Assembly: GCA_964461815.1 (NCBI GenBank)
Contig: CAYWVF010000001.1
Span: 82,383-146,382, forward strand
Direction: 5' to 3'
From: JAAZBA01 sp964461815
GTDB taxonomy: Bacteria; Bacillota; Clostridia; Oscillospirales; QAMX01
Length of the DNA: 64,000 nucleotides
A program made the position numbers and the translations under genes. Below, piece after piece: positions 24,728-34,293 of the stretch. Numbering within the stretch: position 1 is the stretch's first letter; each line of letters begins with the position of its first letter. The notes under the pieces were generated by a model, which worked only from the letters and a program-made list of their open reading frames with translations, was not told where the DNA came from and made no database searches.

Positions 24728-25900
24728 CTAAGTTTTCCTGCTTCTGAATACGCTCACACAGACGATTGCAAGAAGGATGGTCAGCGAGCAGATAACAGAG
24801 GTCAAAAAAGACGATCTCATATCCATCTGACTAAGGACTGATACCTGTGATGCCAGTATATAGGAGGTCTCTTCCGAAAACGGGATCACGAGAGTCAGTG
24901 CATATGTATAAGCAGCGGAAAGGATCGCATGTAGAAGCTTCCCGAAAAAGTACGGCTTAAAGGAGAGCCCGGAGTTTCCCAGAAATGACAATGCCTGACA
25001 ATGCACCGATATTCCTGCCCAACCGAGAATAAACGATGCCATTGCAAGCTTTGCGGTAAAGCCGGAGGATGCACCGGAAAGACTCCACAGTCCGGAGGTG
25101 ATTTCAAGCAGACCTGTTAAGAGTTGAGTGGATTTTTCAAAATCGATCCCGAGCGGTGACAAAATGCAGCTTAGTACGTTAGCGGCAGCGGAAAAAATGC
25201 CGGAGGAAAAGAGCATATCTACCGCTATCGCAAAAAAGATGACAAAGGCGCTGATGTTGATAACAGAGCTCATGGCAGAGCGCACGGAGTCTACGAAAAC
25301 GAGAGAAAGCTTTATATCCTTGTGTTCTTTTCTAACTTCCTTTATCACATGTGACGATCCACCCGAGCTGTTTTTTGATTTATAGCGGCGAAACAATATT
25401 CCTACGGTTATACTGGCGCATAAGTGTGCCGCATAGAGCAGAAAGCCTGCACCTTTGCTGTCAAGTATGGCAGAGCCTACGATGCCGAGTATAAATGCAG
25501 GACCCGAGTTGTTGCAGAAGCTCAGAAGACGCTCTGCTTCTGCCTTTGTACACAGTCTTTTATTGTAAAGCTCTATCGCAGTTCGAGCACCTACGGGATA
25601 GCCTCCCACTATTCCGAGTATAAATGCACATGCACATGAGCCGTTGACGTTGAAAAGCCTTCTCATAACAGGCTCGAACAGAAAAGCTATGTCCTCCGCA
25701 AAGCCCAACCCAATAATTATGTTTGATATGACAAAGAACGGGAACAGTGACGGCGCTACGGTTTCCAGACACATGGCGACAGCGCTTTTGCCTGTTTTTA
25801 TACACTCTTCGGTATATACTATCAGCCCTGCGAGAGATAGTACGACTGAGATGATGAGTAAAAGCTTGTAAAAAAATCCTAATTTGCGACCTGTGAACAT
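24728..25900 (-). CDS. ylbJ: Sporulation integral membrane protein YlbJ
   Basis: A 390-residue polytopic membrane protein of the nucleoside-recognition family. Marks are TVAPSLFPFFVISNIIIGLG near the N-terminus, GIVGGYPVGARTA and CNNSGPAFILGIVGSAIL. In Bacillus, YlbJ is a sigma-E-controlled protein required for normal spore formation. The frame extends upstream to 26125 but that part is not family-like; the ATG at 25900 has GGGAGG 13 bp upstream, and the length is then typical (about 400). It is divergent from yqfC-yqfD, another sigma-E pair in Bacillus, across a 99-bp gap. Confidence 0.88.
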   Translation of the reverse strand: MFTGRKLGFFYKLLLIISVVLSLAGLIVYTEECIKTGKSAVAMCLETVAPSLFPFFVISNIIIGLGFAEDIAFLFEPVMRRLFNVNGSCACAFILGIVGGYPVGARTAIELYNKRLCTKAEAERLLSFCNNSGPAFILGIVGSAILDSKGAGFLLYAAHLCASITVGILFRRYKSKNSSGGSSHVIKEVRKEHKDIKLSLVFVDSVRSAMSSVINISAFVIFFAIAVDMLFSSGIFSAAANVLSCILSPLGIDFEKSTQLLTGLLEITSGLWSLSGASSGFTAKLAMASFILGWAGISVHCQALSFLGNSGLSFKPYFFGKLLHAILSAAYTYALTLVIPFSEETSYILASQVSVLSQMDMRSSFLTSVICSLTILLAIVCVSVFRSRKT

Positions 25901-25999
25901 ATATTGAAACAGACCTCCCGAAAACAGCATTGATGCTTTAATATATTCGGAGAGGGGCTTATTTAGAAAACAATAATTATAAAGGTCGGGTGATGGCGC

Positions 26000-26275
26000 T
26001 TGAGAGGGGAAAAGAGGAGTCTCAGTGAAAGATTGTCGCTGACGTTTGATATACCGGAGGATAGCTTCAGTGATGCAGAGAGGATAACCATAATAGGACG
26101 CAGCGAGGTGATAGTGATGTCGCATAAGGGCTTGACTGAGTATACTCCCGAACGCATATGCGTAGCTGCATCAAGATGCGAAATATGTATATGTGGAAAG
26201 GACATGGATATAAAATCCATGACGCATGATGCTGTTTCGATTTACGGTACGCTCAGTTCGATAGAGTTTCGATAA
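26000..26275 (+). CDS. yqfC: Sporulation protein YqfC
   Basis: A 91-residue YabP/YqfC-family protein (LSLTFDIPEDSFSDAERITI, GRSEVIVMSHKGLTEYTPER). The family is made in the mother cell during sporulation. There is no in-frame ATG; the best start is the TTG at 26000 behind GGTGAT, with an in-frame stop at 25991-25993 closing the frame upstream. Its stop codon overlaps the AAAGGAGG ribosome site of yqfD, so the two are coupled. Length is normal. Confidence 0.88.
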   Translation: MRGEKRSLSERLSLTFDIPEDSFSDAERITIIGRSEVIVMSHKGLTEYTPERICVAASRCEICICGKDMDIKSMTHDAVSIYGTLSSIEFR

Positions 26276-26290
26276 AGGAGGCTTCTCAGT

Positions 26291-27478
26291 TTGTTAAAAT
26301 GGTTGTATAAAAATATGTCCGGCTGGCTTTATGTGGAGGTCAGCGGAGCAGGGATAGAAAGGTTTTTAAATATATGTGCGAAGCACGATATTGAGCTGTG
26401 GAATATCAGATACATAGAGGCAGGAAAAATTAACTGCGAGATGAGCGTGAACGGACTGCGTATGCTCGGGAAGCTCAAAAAGCATACAGGCTGTAGGATA
26501 AGGATATTAAAGCGTGACGGTATACGATTCGGTTTTAAGAGAATTCACAGAAGAGTAGGATTACTGTTCGGATTCTGCCTGGTATGTGCGGTGATATATG
26601 CGCTGAGTAGCTTTATATGGACGATAGAGATCACGGGCTGTGAACGTGTGAGCGAGGCTCGTGTTATGCAGGTGATGAATGAGCTGGGAATAAGGACAGG
26701 TGTCAGAGCATCATCAATATCACCTGAGTATCTTAGAAATTATGCGCTGCTTGAGCTCCCAGAGCTGTCATGGCTGACGGTAACGACGAATGGAAGTCAT
26801 GCGGTGATCGATGTACGTGAGCGTGATGAGAAGCCGGATATAGTGCCGGAGGATATACCGTGCGATATAGTTGCAGGTGAGACGGGACTTGTAACGATGC
26901 TGAGAGTACGTGCAGGGCAGGCAGTGGTAAAGACAGGAAAAATGGTGGAGGAGGGAGATATGCTCGTCACAGGCTTTATGTCCTATTTGGACGGACAGTA
27001 CGTAAAGCTTGTCCATGCTATGGCTGACGTTTATGCACGTGTGTGGGATAAAGTGGATACCGTTATGGTGAAAAGCACGGATGAGAAGCGCTACACAGGC
27101 GAGCAGACGACAAGATACGCAATAAATATCGCCGGATATCGAATAAATATTTATTTTGACAGTAGCATTTCATATACAAAGTGTGATAAAATAGTAGAGA
27201 GGAAAAGACTGAGCATGGGAGATGAGGTGTATCTGCCTGTAACGCTCATAAAGGAAAAATATATTGAGTATGAAACAGTACCGAGGATCATGAATGAGGA
27301 AGCATGTGACGAGCTTATGAGAGCGGCGGCGGCCGGGCTGTTAAAAGAAAAAAACGGAGGAAGTATAAACAATACATCCGTTAAAATAACATCTGACGAG
27401 GATAGTATACATGCACGTGCGACTTGTGAGAGCGTGCGTCAGATAGGTGTGACCCGTTTGGCGAAGCAGGATCAATAG
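26291..27478 (+). CDS. yqfD: Sporulation protein YqfD
   Basis: A 395-residue protein with one transmembrane segment near residues 90-110 (GLLFGFCLVCAVIYALSSF) followed by a POTRA-like region (ITGCERVSEARVMQVMNELG) and a beta-rich extracytoplasmic part. It is required for efficient sporulation and belongs to the sigma-E regulon in Bacillus. The TTG start at 26291 is 9 bp after a perfect AAAGGAGG. It is directly followed by phoH, an arrangement widely conserved in Firmicutes. Confidence 0.9.
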   Translation: MLKWLYKNMSGWLYVEVSGAGIERFLNICAKHDIELWNIRYIEAGKINCEMSVNGLRMLGKLKKHTGCRIRILKRDGIRFGFKRIHRRVGLLFGFCLVCAVIYALSSFIWTIEITGCERVSEARVMQVMNELGIRTGVRASSISPEYLRNYALLELPELSWLTVTTNGSHAVIDVRERDEKPDIVPEDIPCDIVAGETGLVTMLRVRAGQAVVKTGKMVEEGDMLVTGFMSYLDGQYVKLVHAMADVYARVWDKVDTVMVKSTDEKRYTGEQTTRYAINIAGYRINIYFDSSISYTKCDKIVERKRLSMGDEVYLPVTLIKEKYIEYETVPRIMNEEACDELMRAAAAGLLKEKNGGSINNTSVKITSDEDSIHARATCESVRQIGVTRLAKQDQ

Positions 27479-27496
27479 ATTTAGGGGTGAAATTTT

Positions 27497-28522
27497 TTGG
27501 AGCAGGTAATAAATGTTGAAAGACTTGAACAGGTGCTTGATGTGTTTGGGTCGTTTGATGAAAACATAAAAATAATCGAAAAGGAGCTTGGAGTAAGACT
27601 TGTATACAGAGACACCGAGCTCAAGGTGAGCGGTGAGCCTGAAAACGTCATGCTCGGAGCAAAGGCAGTGGAGGGATTGCTGACGCTGTCCGCAAAGGGT
27701 GAGAAGATCAATACGCAGACAGTCATGTATATCATATCTCTGGTGCGTGAGGGAAATGCTGAGAAGATATCGGAGATATCACGTGATGTTATATGCGTAA
27801 CTGCAAAGGGAAAGCCCATCAAGGCTAAGACGTTAGGACAGAAAAAATATATAGATGCTATAAAGAAAAATACAGTCACATTCGGAGTCGGTCCTGCCGG
27901 AACAGGTAAGACATATCTTGCGGTAGCGGCGGCTGTTTCGGCATTCAGAGATAAGCAGGTGAACAGAATAATTATTACAAGACCTGCGGTAGAAGCCGGC
28001 GAAAGACTGGGCTTCCTGCCTGGTGATCTGCAATCGAAGGTCGATCCGTATTTACGTCCGCTGTATGACAGCCTGTTCGATATGATAGGTGCAGAAACAT
28101 ATCATCGTTATGTAGAACGAGGCAATATAGAGGTAGCTCCGCTTGCATATATGCGCGGCAGAACGTTGGATGATTCCTTTATTATTCTCGATGAGGCTCA
28201 AAATACGACGCCCGAGCAGATGAAGATGTTCCTTACACGTATAGGCTTTGGCTCAAAGGCTGTGGTGAACGGTGATATCACGCAGATAGACCTGCCGGAT
28301 GGAAAAATGAGCGGATTGAAAGAGGCTGTAAAGGTGCTCGATAATGTTGAAGGTATAGAGATATGTCAATTTTCCGACAAGGACGTTGTGAGACATGAGC
28401 TCGTGCAGAGGATCATCAGAGCTTACGATGCATACGATAAGAAAAAGGCTCAGAAGCGTGCAATGAGCAACGCTTCAAAGCAATTTAAGAAAAAGGATGC
28501 GAAGGATAATGAGAAAAAATAA
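27497..28522 (+). CDS. phoH: PhoH-family ATPase (PhoH-like/YqfE-type)
   Basis: A 341-residue P-loop protein: GPAGTGKTYLAVAAA (Walker A), IILDEAQNT (Walker B) and the helicase-like motif NGDITQIDLP. The N-terminal 110 residues carry the KH-like extension of bacterial PhoH2/PhoH proteins, and the length is standard. It probably acts in RNA metabolism, in line with its constant partner ybeY. It starts with TTG (27497) behind GGGGTGA. The 3' end overlaps the start of ybeY by 14 bp. Confidence 0.9.
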   Translation: MEQVINVERLEQVLDVFGSFDENIKIIEKELGVRLVYRDTELKVSGEPENVMLGAKAVEGLLTLSAKGEKINTQTVMYIISLVREGNAEKISEISRDVICVTAKGKPIKAKTLGQKKYIDAIKKNTVTFGVGPAGTGKTYLAVAAAVSAFRDKQVNRIIITRPAVEAGERLGFLPGDLQSKVDPYLRPLYDSLFDMIGAETYHRYVERGNIEVAPLAYMRGRTLDDSFIILDEAQNTTPEQMKMFLTRIGFGSKAVVNGDITQIDLPDGKMSGLKEAVKVLDNVEGIEICQFSDKDVVRHELVQRIIRAYDAYDKKKAQKRAMSNASKQFKKKDAKDNEKK

Positions 28523-29006
28523 TATAATAAATTTTGAACGTACCAAAAGCGGACTCGGGACAACAAGAAGATTGCTGGTCATGATGAGAGATTGCGTTGA
28601 CGTTGCATGTGCCTGCCTCGGGATAGAATTTCCGGTGGAGATAAATATTCGACTGACGGACGATGAGGATATCCATAAGATAAATGCACAGCAGCGCAAT
28701 GTGGACATGCCTACGGATGTTTTGAGCTTCCCGACACTGGATTGGGTCGATGGAGTCGGAGAGATGCCGGACGATTGCGATATCGATTTTGATACAGGAG
28801 CGGTATTTATCGGCGATATGGTATTGTCACTGGAACGCTGCCGAGCACAGGCTGAGGAGTACGGACATTCGTTTATGCGTGAATGTGCATACCTTACAGT
28901 GCATTCGGTATTGCATATGTTCGGATACGATCATTTGGATGAGGGCAAGCGCAAGCGTATGATGCGTGAGCTTGAGGAGTACATTTTACAGTATATTGAA
29001 GTTTAA
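28509..29006 (+). CDS. ybeY: Endoribonuclease YbeY (rRNA maturation/quality control)
   Basis: A 165-residue zinc-dependent endoribonuclease involved in 16S rRNA 3' processing and late-stage 70S quality control. The metal site is the HxxxHxxxxxH block in TVHSVLHMFGYDH. The N-terminal pattern NAQQRNVDMPTDVLSFP is typical. An in-frame ATG also exists at 28497; the ATG at 28509 aligns better with the family and is 12 bp after an AAAGGA. Translational overlap with phoH is conserved in many Firmicutes. Confidence 0.92.
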   Translation: MRKNNIINFERTKSGLGTTRRLLVMMRDCVDVACACLGIEFPVEINIRLTDDEDIHKINAQQRNVDMPTDVLSFPTLDWVDGVGEMPDDCDIDFDTGAVFIGDMVLSLERCRAQAEEYGHSFMRECAYLTVHSVLHMFGYDHLDEGKRKRMMRELEEYILQYIEV

Positions 29007-29021
29007 AGAGGTGCATTTGTA

Positions 29022-30077
29022 ATGATGGATCTACCGAAAAAAGTGTATAGCGGCGGTCATGGTAAATGCCATGTGCAGGGCATAGCTGTAGATACAAAAA
29101 GAGAATATATGTATTTTTCATTTACTACCATGCTTCTGAAGACTGATATGCAGGGAAATATCGTCGGTTCTGTTGAGGGACTTACGGGACATCTCGGCTG
29201 CCTTGATTTCAATGATGACGATGGCAGGGTATACGGCTCTCTGGAGTATAAGCAGGACAGCATCGGTCGAGGCATTCTCAATGCCATAGGAGTTGAAGAG
29301 GATGAAGAGGATGCATTCTATGTTGCGATCTTTGACGTGTCGAAAATCGACCGTATGGGAATGGATGCCGAGCGTGACGGAATAATGACTACAGTGTATT
29401 TAAAGGAGGTCGTTGATGACTATAGCGGTACTTCGCAGGATGGAAAGCTGCACAGATACGGCTGCAGCGGAATAGACGGCATTTCATTCGGCCCTGATTT
29501 CGGTGATCATAAGGGCGAAAAGAAGTACCTGAAGGTCGCATACGGTATATATGGTGATACAGAGCGTGATGATAACGATCATCAGGTCATTCTCTCATAC
29601 GATATCTCGGAATGGAGTAAATACGAGACTGCGCTGAGCAGAAAAAAATCACATAAAAACGGCCCCGAAGGTGTACACAGAAAGTATTTCGTATATACCG
29701 GAAATACAACGTACGGAGTACAGAATCTTGAGTACGACGGAAATACAGGTAACTGGCTTATGGCTGTTTATGAGGGTGAAAAGAATAAATATCCGAATTT
29801 GCCGATGTATATAATTGATGGCAGCGCAAAGCCTGAGCTTAAGGAGATAGAAGGAAGAAACGAGCTGACAGTTCCGCTCCTGAAAGACGGAGTGTATGAT
29901 GAAAAGTCCGGAATTTACGGCTGGACATTTGAATACGGTCAGACAGGACTGTTTTCTCTTGATAACGGATACTTTTATATATCACATAACGGTGTGAATG
30001 ACGATGGTGAGCAGGACAGCACCGTCTACCTGTACAAGTGGAACGGAAAGACTCCGGATCCGTTTGAATTCGCATAA
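29022..30077 (+). CDS. Unknown 351-residue protein, probable beta-propeller-like
   Basis: No signal peptide and no transmembrane helix. The sequence has recurrent strand-turn blocks (VQGIAVDTKREYMYFSFTTM, LGCLDFNDDDGRVYGSL, GIDGISFGPDFGD, VQNLEYDGNTGNWLMAVYEG, GQTGLFSLDNGYFYISHNG) of the type seen in beta-propellers. These are rich in Gly, Asp and aromatic residues, but I recognise no catalytic motif. It is inserted between ybeY and era, where most Firmicutes have dgkA and cdd. It starts at an ATG after AGAGGTG and is probably cotranscribed with era (31 bp gap). Function unknown. Confidence 0.75.
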   Translation: MMDLPKKVYSGGHGKCHVQGIAVDTKREYMYFSFTTMLLKTDMQGNIVGSVEGLTGHLGCLDFNDDDGRVYGSLEYKQDSIGRGILNAIGVEEDEEDAFYVAIFDVSKIDRMGMDAERDGIMTTVYLKEVVDDYSGTSQDGKLHRYGCSGIDGISFGPDFGDHKGEKKYLKVAYGIYGDTERDDNDHQVILSYDISEWSKYETALSRKKSHKNGPEGVHRKYFVYTGNTTYGVQNLEYDGNTGNWLMAVYEGEKNKYPNLPMYIIDGSAKPELKEIEGRNELTVPLLKDGVYDEKSGIYGWTFEYGQTGLFSLDNGYFYISHNGVNDDGEQDSTVYLYKWNGKTPDPFEFA

Positions 30078-30108
30078 ATTATTTATAATAAAGGATTGAT
30101 CAAAGAAA

Positions 30109-31002
30109 ATGAGTATAAAAAAGACAGGAATGTTTTCAATAGTCGGACGTCCGAATGTGGGAAAATCTACACTTCTGAATGCTCTTGCAGGTCAGAAGAT
30201 CGCTATAACCTCCGATAAGCCTCAGACAACAAGAAATAGAATCAGCGCTATCGTCAATAAGGACGATATACAGTACATCTTTATGGACACTCCGGGCTTT
30301 CATAAGCCGAGAACGGTGCTAGGAGATTATATGGTCAAGGTCGTGGAGGAGAGCGTAGCGGATACAGATGCTGTGATCCTTGTGGTGGAGCCTCGTGAAG
30401 CGGGTACGCAGGAGGAGATACTCTTAAAGAATATAGAGGCCTCTGGAGTTCCGTGTATACTGGTCATAAATAAGATCGATACGTTGGAAAATAAAGAGGA
30501 GCTTCTGTCAGTGATCACAGATTACGCATCACGTCTTGACTTCCATGCGGTGATACCGATATCGGCACGCACGAAGGAAGGTATCAATATCCTGACAGAG
30601 GAGCTGGATTCGCTGACTATGGAGGGCGATGCACTGTTCCCCGAGGATATGATAAGCGACCAGCCCGAGCGTGTATTGATGGCTGAGATCATTCGTGAAA
30701 AGGCACTGAGATTGCTTGATCGTGAAGTACCACATGGAATAGCCGTGGAGATCGAGCACATGGAGGAACGTCCCACAGGTACGATAGAGGTAAGCGCTGT
30801 AGTATATGTTGAGAAGGAGACTCACAAGGGTATAGTCATAGGTAAGAACGGAGCGATGCTGAAGAAAATAGGCGAGCAGTCACGTATAGATATGGAGAAG
30901 CTGTTCGGTACAAAGGTATTCCTACAGCTTTGGATAAAGGTAAAGGAAGGCTGGAGAAATAATCGTTTCTTTATGCGTAATTTCGGCTATGAACAAAATT
31001 AA
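30109..31002 (+). CDS. era: GTPase Era
   Basis: A 297-residue ribosome assembly GTPase that binds near the 3' end of 16S rRNA. The G domain has GRPNVGKSTLLN (G1), DTPGFHKP (G3) and NKID (G4). The C-terminal type II KH domain has GIVIGKNGAMLKKIGEQSR. Length is standard (about 300). It overlaps recO by 14 bp, giving the conserved era-recO order. Confidence 0.95.
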   Translation: MSIKKTGMFSIVGRPNVGKSTLLNALAGQKIAITSDKPQTTRNRISAIVNKDDIQYIFMDTPGFHKPRTVLGDYMVKVVEESVADTDAVILVVEPREAGTQEEILLKNIEASGVPCILVINKIDTLENKEELLSVITDYASRLDFHAVIPISARTKEGINILTEELDSLTMEGDALFPEDMISDQPERVLMAEIIREKALRLLDREVPHGIAVEIEHMEERPTGTIEVSAVVYVEKETHKGIVIGKNGAMLKKIGEQSRIDMEKLFGTKVFLQLWIKVKEGWRNNRFFMRNFGYEQN

Positions 31003-31702
31003 AATAACGGGAGTAGTTATTCGAGAGACTGCGGTAAAAGAGTATGACAGTATGCTGATGATCCTCACGGCTGACGGTCTCGTTTCGGCGATCGCTTATG
31101 GTGCAAGAAAGACCACGGGAAGCAAGACCTCGGGAACACGATTGTTTTGCTATAGTGATTTTCTGATATTTGAAAAGGATGGGAGCTATACGGTTGACAG
31201 TGCAGTGCCAATAGATACTTTTTTCGGGATATCTAGATCAGCAGCTGCGCTTGCGGCTGCATCGTATATGGCTGAGGTGCTCGGTGATGCGGCACTTGAC
31301 GGAGTACGTGACAATGAGCTTATGCGATTGGCACTTGTGAGCTTTTATGCACTTGCACAGGGCAAGCGTGATGTTACGACGGTCAAGGCGGCATTTGAAC
31401 TGCGTATTACTGCTGTGTGCGGATATGAGCCTATGCTGGACAGCGACGGAGATACATTCTCTTTTATTGACGGATGCGTGTTTGAACATGGCGAAGAGGA
31501 AGAGGACGAGGCGACAGAGATCACACCGGGCGTACTGATGGCAATGCGGCATATAGTGAGCTGTGATATGAAGAAGCTTACTTCATTTGAGGTGACGGGA
31601 AAGACGAGAGAGATACTTACATATGTATGTGAAAGGTATCTCGAGATACAGTTCGATAAAAAATATAAAACATTGGCAATATACAAAAGCGTAGCAATAT
31701 GA
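30989..31702 (+). CDS. recO: DNA repair protein RecO
   Basis: A 237-residue recombination mediator that promotes RecA loading by displacing SSB. It has an N-terminal OB-fold (KITGVVIRETAVKEYDSMLM, TADGLVSAIAYGARK) and a C-terminal helical region. It starts inside era, which supports ATG 30989. The usual Cys4 zinc region is reduced here: I see only single cysteines (CGYEP, GCVFEHG), which occurs in several lineages. The next gene, mutS2, begins 27 bp later. Confidence 0.9.
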   Translation: MNKIKITGVVIRETAVKEYDSMLMILTADGLVSAIAYGARKTTGSKTSGTRLFCYSDFLIFEKDGSYTVDSAVPIDTFFGISRSAAALAAASYMAEVLGDAALDGVRDNELMRLALVSFYALAQGKRDVTTVKAAFELRITAVCGYEPMLDSDGDTFSFIDGCVFEHGEEEEDEATEITPGVLMAMRHIVSCDMKKLTSFEVTGKTREILTYVCERYLEIQFDKKYKTLAIYKSVAI

Positions 31703-31729
31703 CTTTCCGCATAGGAAAGGAGGATAAGT

Positions 31730-34126
31730 TTGAATACAAAGGAAAAATCATTAAAAATATTGGAGCTGCCGATAGTACTTGAAAAGGTCGCATCGTATGC
31801 GGTGAGCGACGGAGCAAAGGATATTATTAATTCACTCGTTCCGCTGGAATTTATTGATGACGTCCGTGAAAGACTAAAGGAATGTACGGATGCTCTCAGA
31901 CTCATGAGCTCACGCTCCGCCCCAAGCTTTTCGGGACTGTCCGATATTACCGACAGCGTTAAGAGAACGAAGCTCGGAGGTGTGCTCAGTCCGCGAGAGC
32001 TTCTCAGAATAGCATCACTTTTAAGATGTACAAGATCTGTCAAGGAGTACGGTGATATCGAATTACGTAAGGATGAGTTCACGACGATTCTGGACATCAG
32101 ATTTAATATACTGACACCGAATAAATTCCTTGAAGACAAGATATCGACCTCTATTCTGAGTGAGGATGAGATCGCCGATTCGGCTTCGAGTGAGCTGTCT
32201 GCGATCAGACGTAAGATGAAGAACGTGAATGCACGAGTAAGAGAAGTTCTCAACAGGATCATCTCATCGCAGTCGTATTCAAAGGTCTTGCAGGAAAGCA
32301 TTATAACACAGCGCGGAGGACGTTTTGTTGTACCTGTTAAAGCCGAGTTCAAATCGGAGCTTCAGGGACTCGTACATGACGTGTCGTCAAGCGGTGCGAC
32401 ACTGTTCGTCGAGCCGGTACAGGTCGTGGAAGCCAATAACGAGCTCAGAGTCCTGGAAGTCGAAGAAAAAAAAGAGATAGAGCGTATCTTAGCTGAGTTT
32501 TCAGAGAGCGTAGCTGCATCCTCGGAGAGGCTGCTTGAAAGCTTTGAGACGCTGACATACCTTGATGCGGTCTTTGCACGTGCGAAGTATGCAATGAGTA
32601 TGGATGCGATGGAGCCTGAGATAACAGAGGATAAATGTATTGAGCTGAAGCGTGCAAGACATCCTCTGCTGGATCAGAAAACAGCAGTACCTATAGATAT
32701 AGCTATCGGCGGAGGCTACGATACACTCGTTATCACAGGCCCTAATACAGGCGGTAAGACGGTAGCGCTGAAAACGCTCGGACTGCTTACTCTTATGGCA
32801 CAGTGCGGGCTGCATATTCCGGCATCCGAAACATCAAAGGTGTGTATGATGGATGGAATTTATGCCGATATCGGCGATGAACAGAGTATTTCGCAGTCAC
32901 TTTCCACATTCTCGGCACATATGAAGAATATCGTTGGTATCATGGAGGATATGGATTCACGCTCACTCGTGCTTTTCGATGAGCTCGGAGCTGGAACCGA
33001 TCCGACCGAGGGTGCTGCGTTGGCAATGGCTATCATCGAGCATACACGTTCAAGAGGTGCGCTCGTTGCGGCGACGACTCATTATGCAGAGCTTAAGGTA
33101 TATGCGCTCAGTCATGAAGGCGTTGAAAATGCAGCGTGTGAATTTAATGTAGAGACCTTGAAGCCGACATACAGATTGCTCACAGGCATTCCGGGTAAGT
33201 CGAATGCATTTGCTATATCAAAGCGTCTCGGCTTGGATGATGGTATAATAGAGGCTGCACGTTCGTTTTTGGGTGATAATGATCGTGAGTTTGAAGAGGT
33301 TATAGGCGGACTTGAACGTGAACGTCAGAAGCTCGAGGATGAACGTGAGGAGGCTATGCGTCTGCGCCGTGAAGCGGAGGAGACTAAGCGTGCATCTATA
33401 GAGAAGACAAAGCAGGTCACAGCTAATAAGGAACGTGAGCTTGAACGTGCGAAGCGTGAAGCAAAGCGTATAATAGATGATGCGAGGGCTGCCGTACAGC
33501 TTGCATACGATGAGGTCGAAAAGCTGAGAAAAGGTGCAATGAAGGATGCATATGCTGTAAATGTGCTCGAAGCAAAGGCTGCGGTCGGAAGACTTCTCAA
33601 TGATGCAGAGAACACTTCGAAGCTCAATGTAAAGAAGCATTCAAATTATAAAGGCCCATCAAGACCACTGAAAGCAGGTGATATCGTTGAGCTTATAAGC
33701 ACAGGTACAAGAGCTACGGTGCTTGAAGCAAGTGAAAAAACAGATACGGTGCAGCTGCAAGCGGGTATTATGAAGATCAGTGCAAAAAAACGTGATTTGA
33801 AGCTGCTTGACGACGAAACAACAAAGGCTGCGGTGAAATATGCACAGCCTTCGGTCAGAGTAGAGACTGTATCCAAGACCATGACGGCAAAGACGGAGCT
33901 TGATCTGCGAGGGAAAAATGCAGATGAGGCTCTGATAGAGCTTGAAAGATTCCTTGACAGCTCAGTGCTGGCAAATATGCAGACTGTGACAGTCATACAC
34001 GGTAAAGGCACAGGTGTACTGAGAAACGCTGTACACACATACCTTCGCCGTGACAGACGTGTACGTTCGTACAGACTCGGCAGATACGGCGAGGGTGAAA
34101 CGGGTGTTACGATCATAGAACTATGA
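31730..34126 (+). CDS. mutS2: MutS2 ATPase/endonuclease
   Basis: A 798-residue MutS-family protein lacking the mismatch-recognition N-domain. Walker A is ITGPNTGGKTVALKTLG, followed by the family ST...MKN block (STFSAHMKN) and DELGAGTDPTEGAALA. Residues about 510-630 form a long charged coiled-coil linker, followed by a Smr endonuclease domain (TELDLRGKNADEAL, VIHGKGTGVLR). In Firmicutes it suppresses homologous recombination and rescues collided ribosomes (RqcU). It initiates at TTG 31730 behind a perfect AAAGGAGG. Confidence 0.95.
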   Translation: MNTKEKSLKILELPIVLEKVASYAVSDGAKDIINSLVPLEFIDDVRERLKECTDALRLMSSRSAPSFSGLSDITDSVKRTKLGGVLSPRELLRIASLLRCTRSVKEYGDIELRKDEFTTILDIRFNILTPNKFLEDKISTSILSEDEIADSASSELSAIRRKMKNVNARVREVLNRIISSQSYSKVLQESIITQRGGRFVVPVKAEFKSELQGLVHDVSSSGATLFVEPVQVVEANNELRVLEVEEKKEIERILAEFSESVAASSERLLESFETLTYLDAVFARAKYAMSMDAMEPEITEDKCIELKRARHPLLDQKTAVPIDIAIGGGYDTLVITGPNTGGKTVALKTLGLLTLMAQCGLHIPASETSKVCMMDGIYADIGDEQSISQSLSTFSAHMKNIVGIMEDMDSRSLVLFDELGAGTDPTEGAALAMAIIEHTRSRGALVAATTHYAELKVYALSHEGVENAACEFNVETLKPTYRLLTGIPGKSNAFAISKRLGLDDGIIEAARSFLGDNDREFEEVIGGLERERQKLEDEREEAMRLRREAEETKRASIEKTKQVTANKERELERAKREAKRIIDDARAAVQLAYDEVEKLRKGAMKDAYAVNVLEAKAAVGRLLNDAENTSKLNVKKHSNYKGPSRPLKAGDIVELISTGTRATVLEASEKTDTVQLQAGIMKISAKKRDLKLLDDETTKAAVKYAQPSVRVETVSKTMTAKTELDLRGKNADEALIELERFLDSSVLANMQTVTVIHGKGTGVLRNAVHTYLRRDRRVRSYRLGRYGEGETGVTIIEL

Positions 34127-34193
34127 TCCGTTGCATGAACACAAAGTGGTAAAAAAAGAACAAAACCGATAAAAAGATTATTTAAATTGCCAG

Positions 34194-34222
34194 TTGTAAT
34201 AAACTGTTAAGTTCTGTATACT
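34194..34222 (+). promoter_or_regulatory. Possible promoter of the HPr-like gene
   Basis: TTGTAA (34194-34199), 17-bp spacer, TATACT (34217-34222), 71 bp before the start codon. Confidence 0.5.
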
Positions 34223-34293
34223 TATATCATATAGTATAGTTTGCAAGATCATGGCTTGAAAGCCGTGACAGAATGCGATAGGGAGCGATGTAC

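Noticed and set aside
31345..32352. 335-residue antisense frame over recO/mutS2
   Set aside because: Serine/leucine-rich shadow without start signals; both sense genes are secure.
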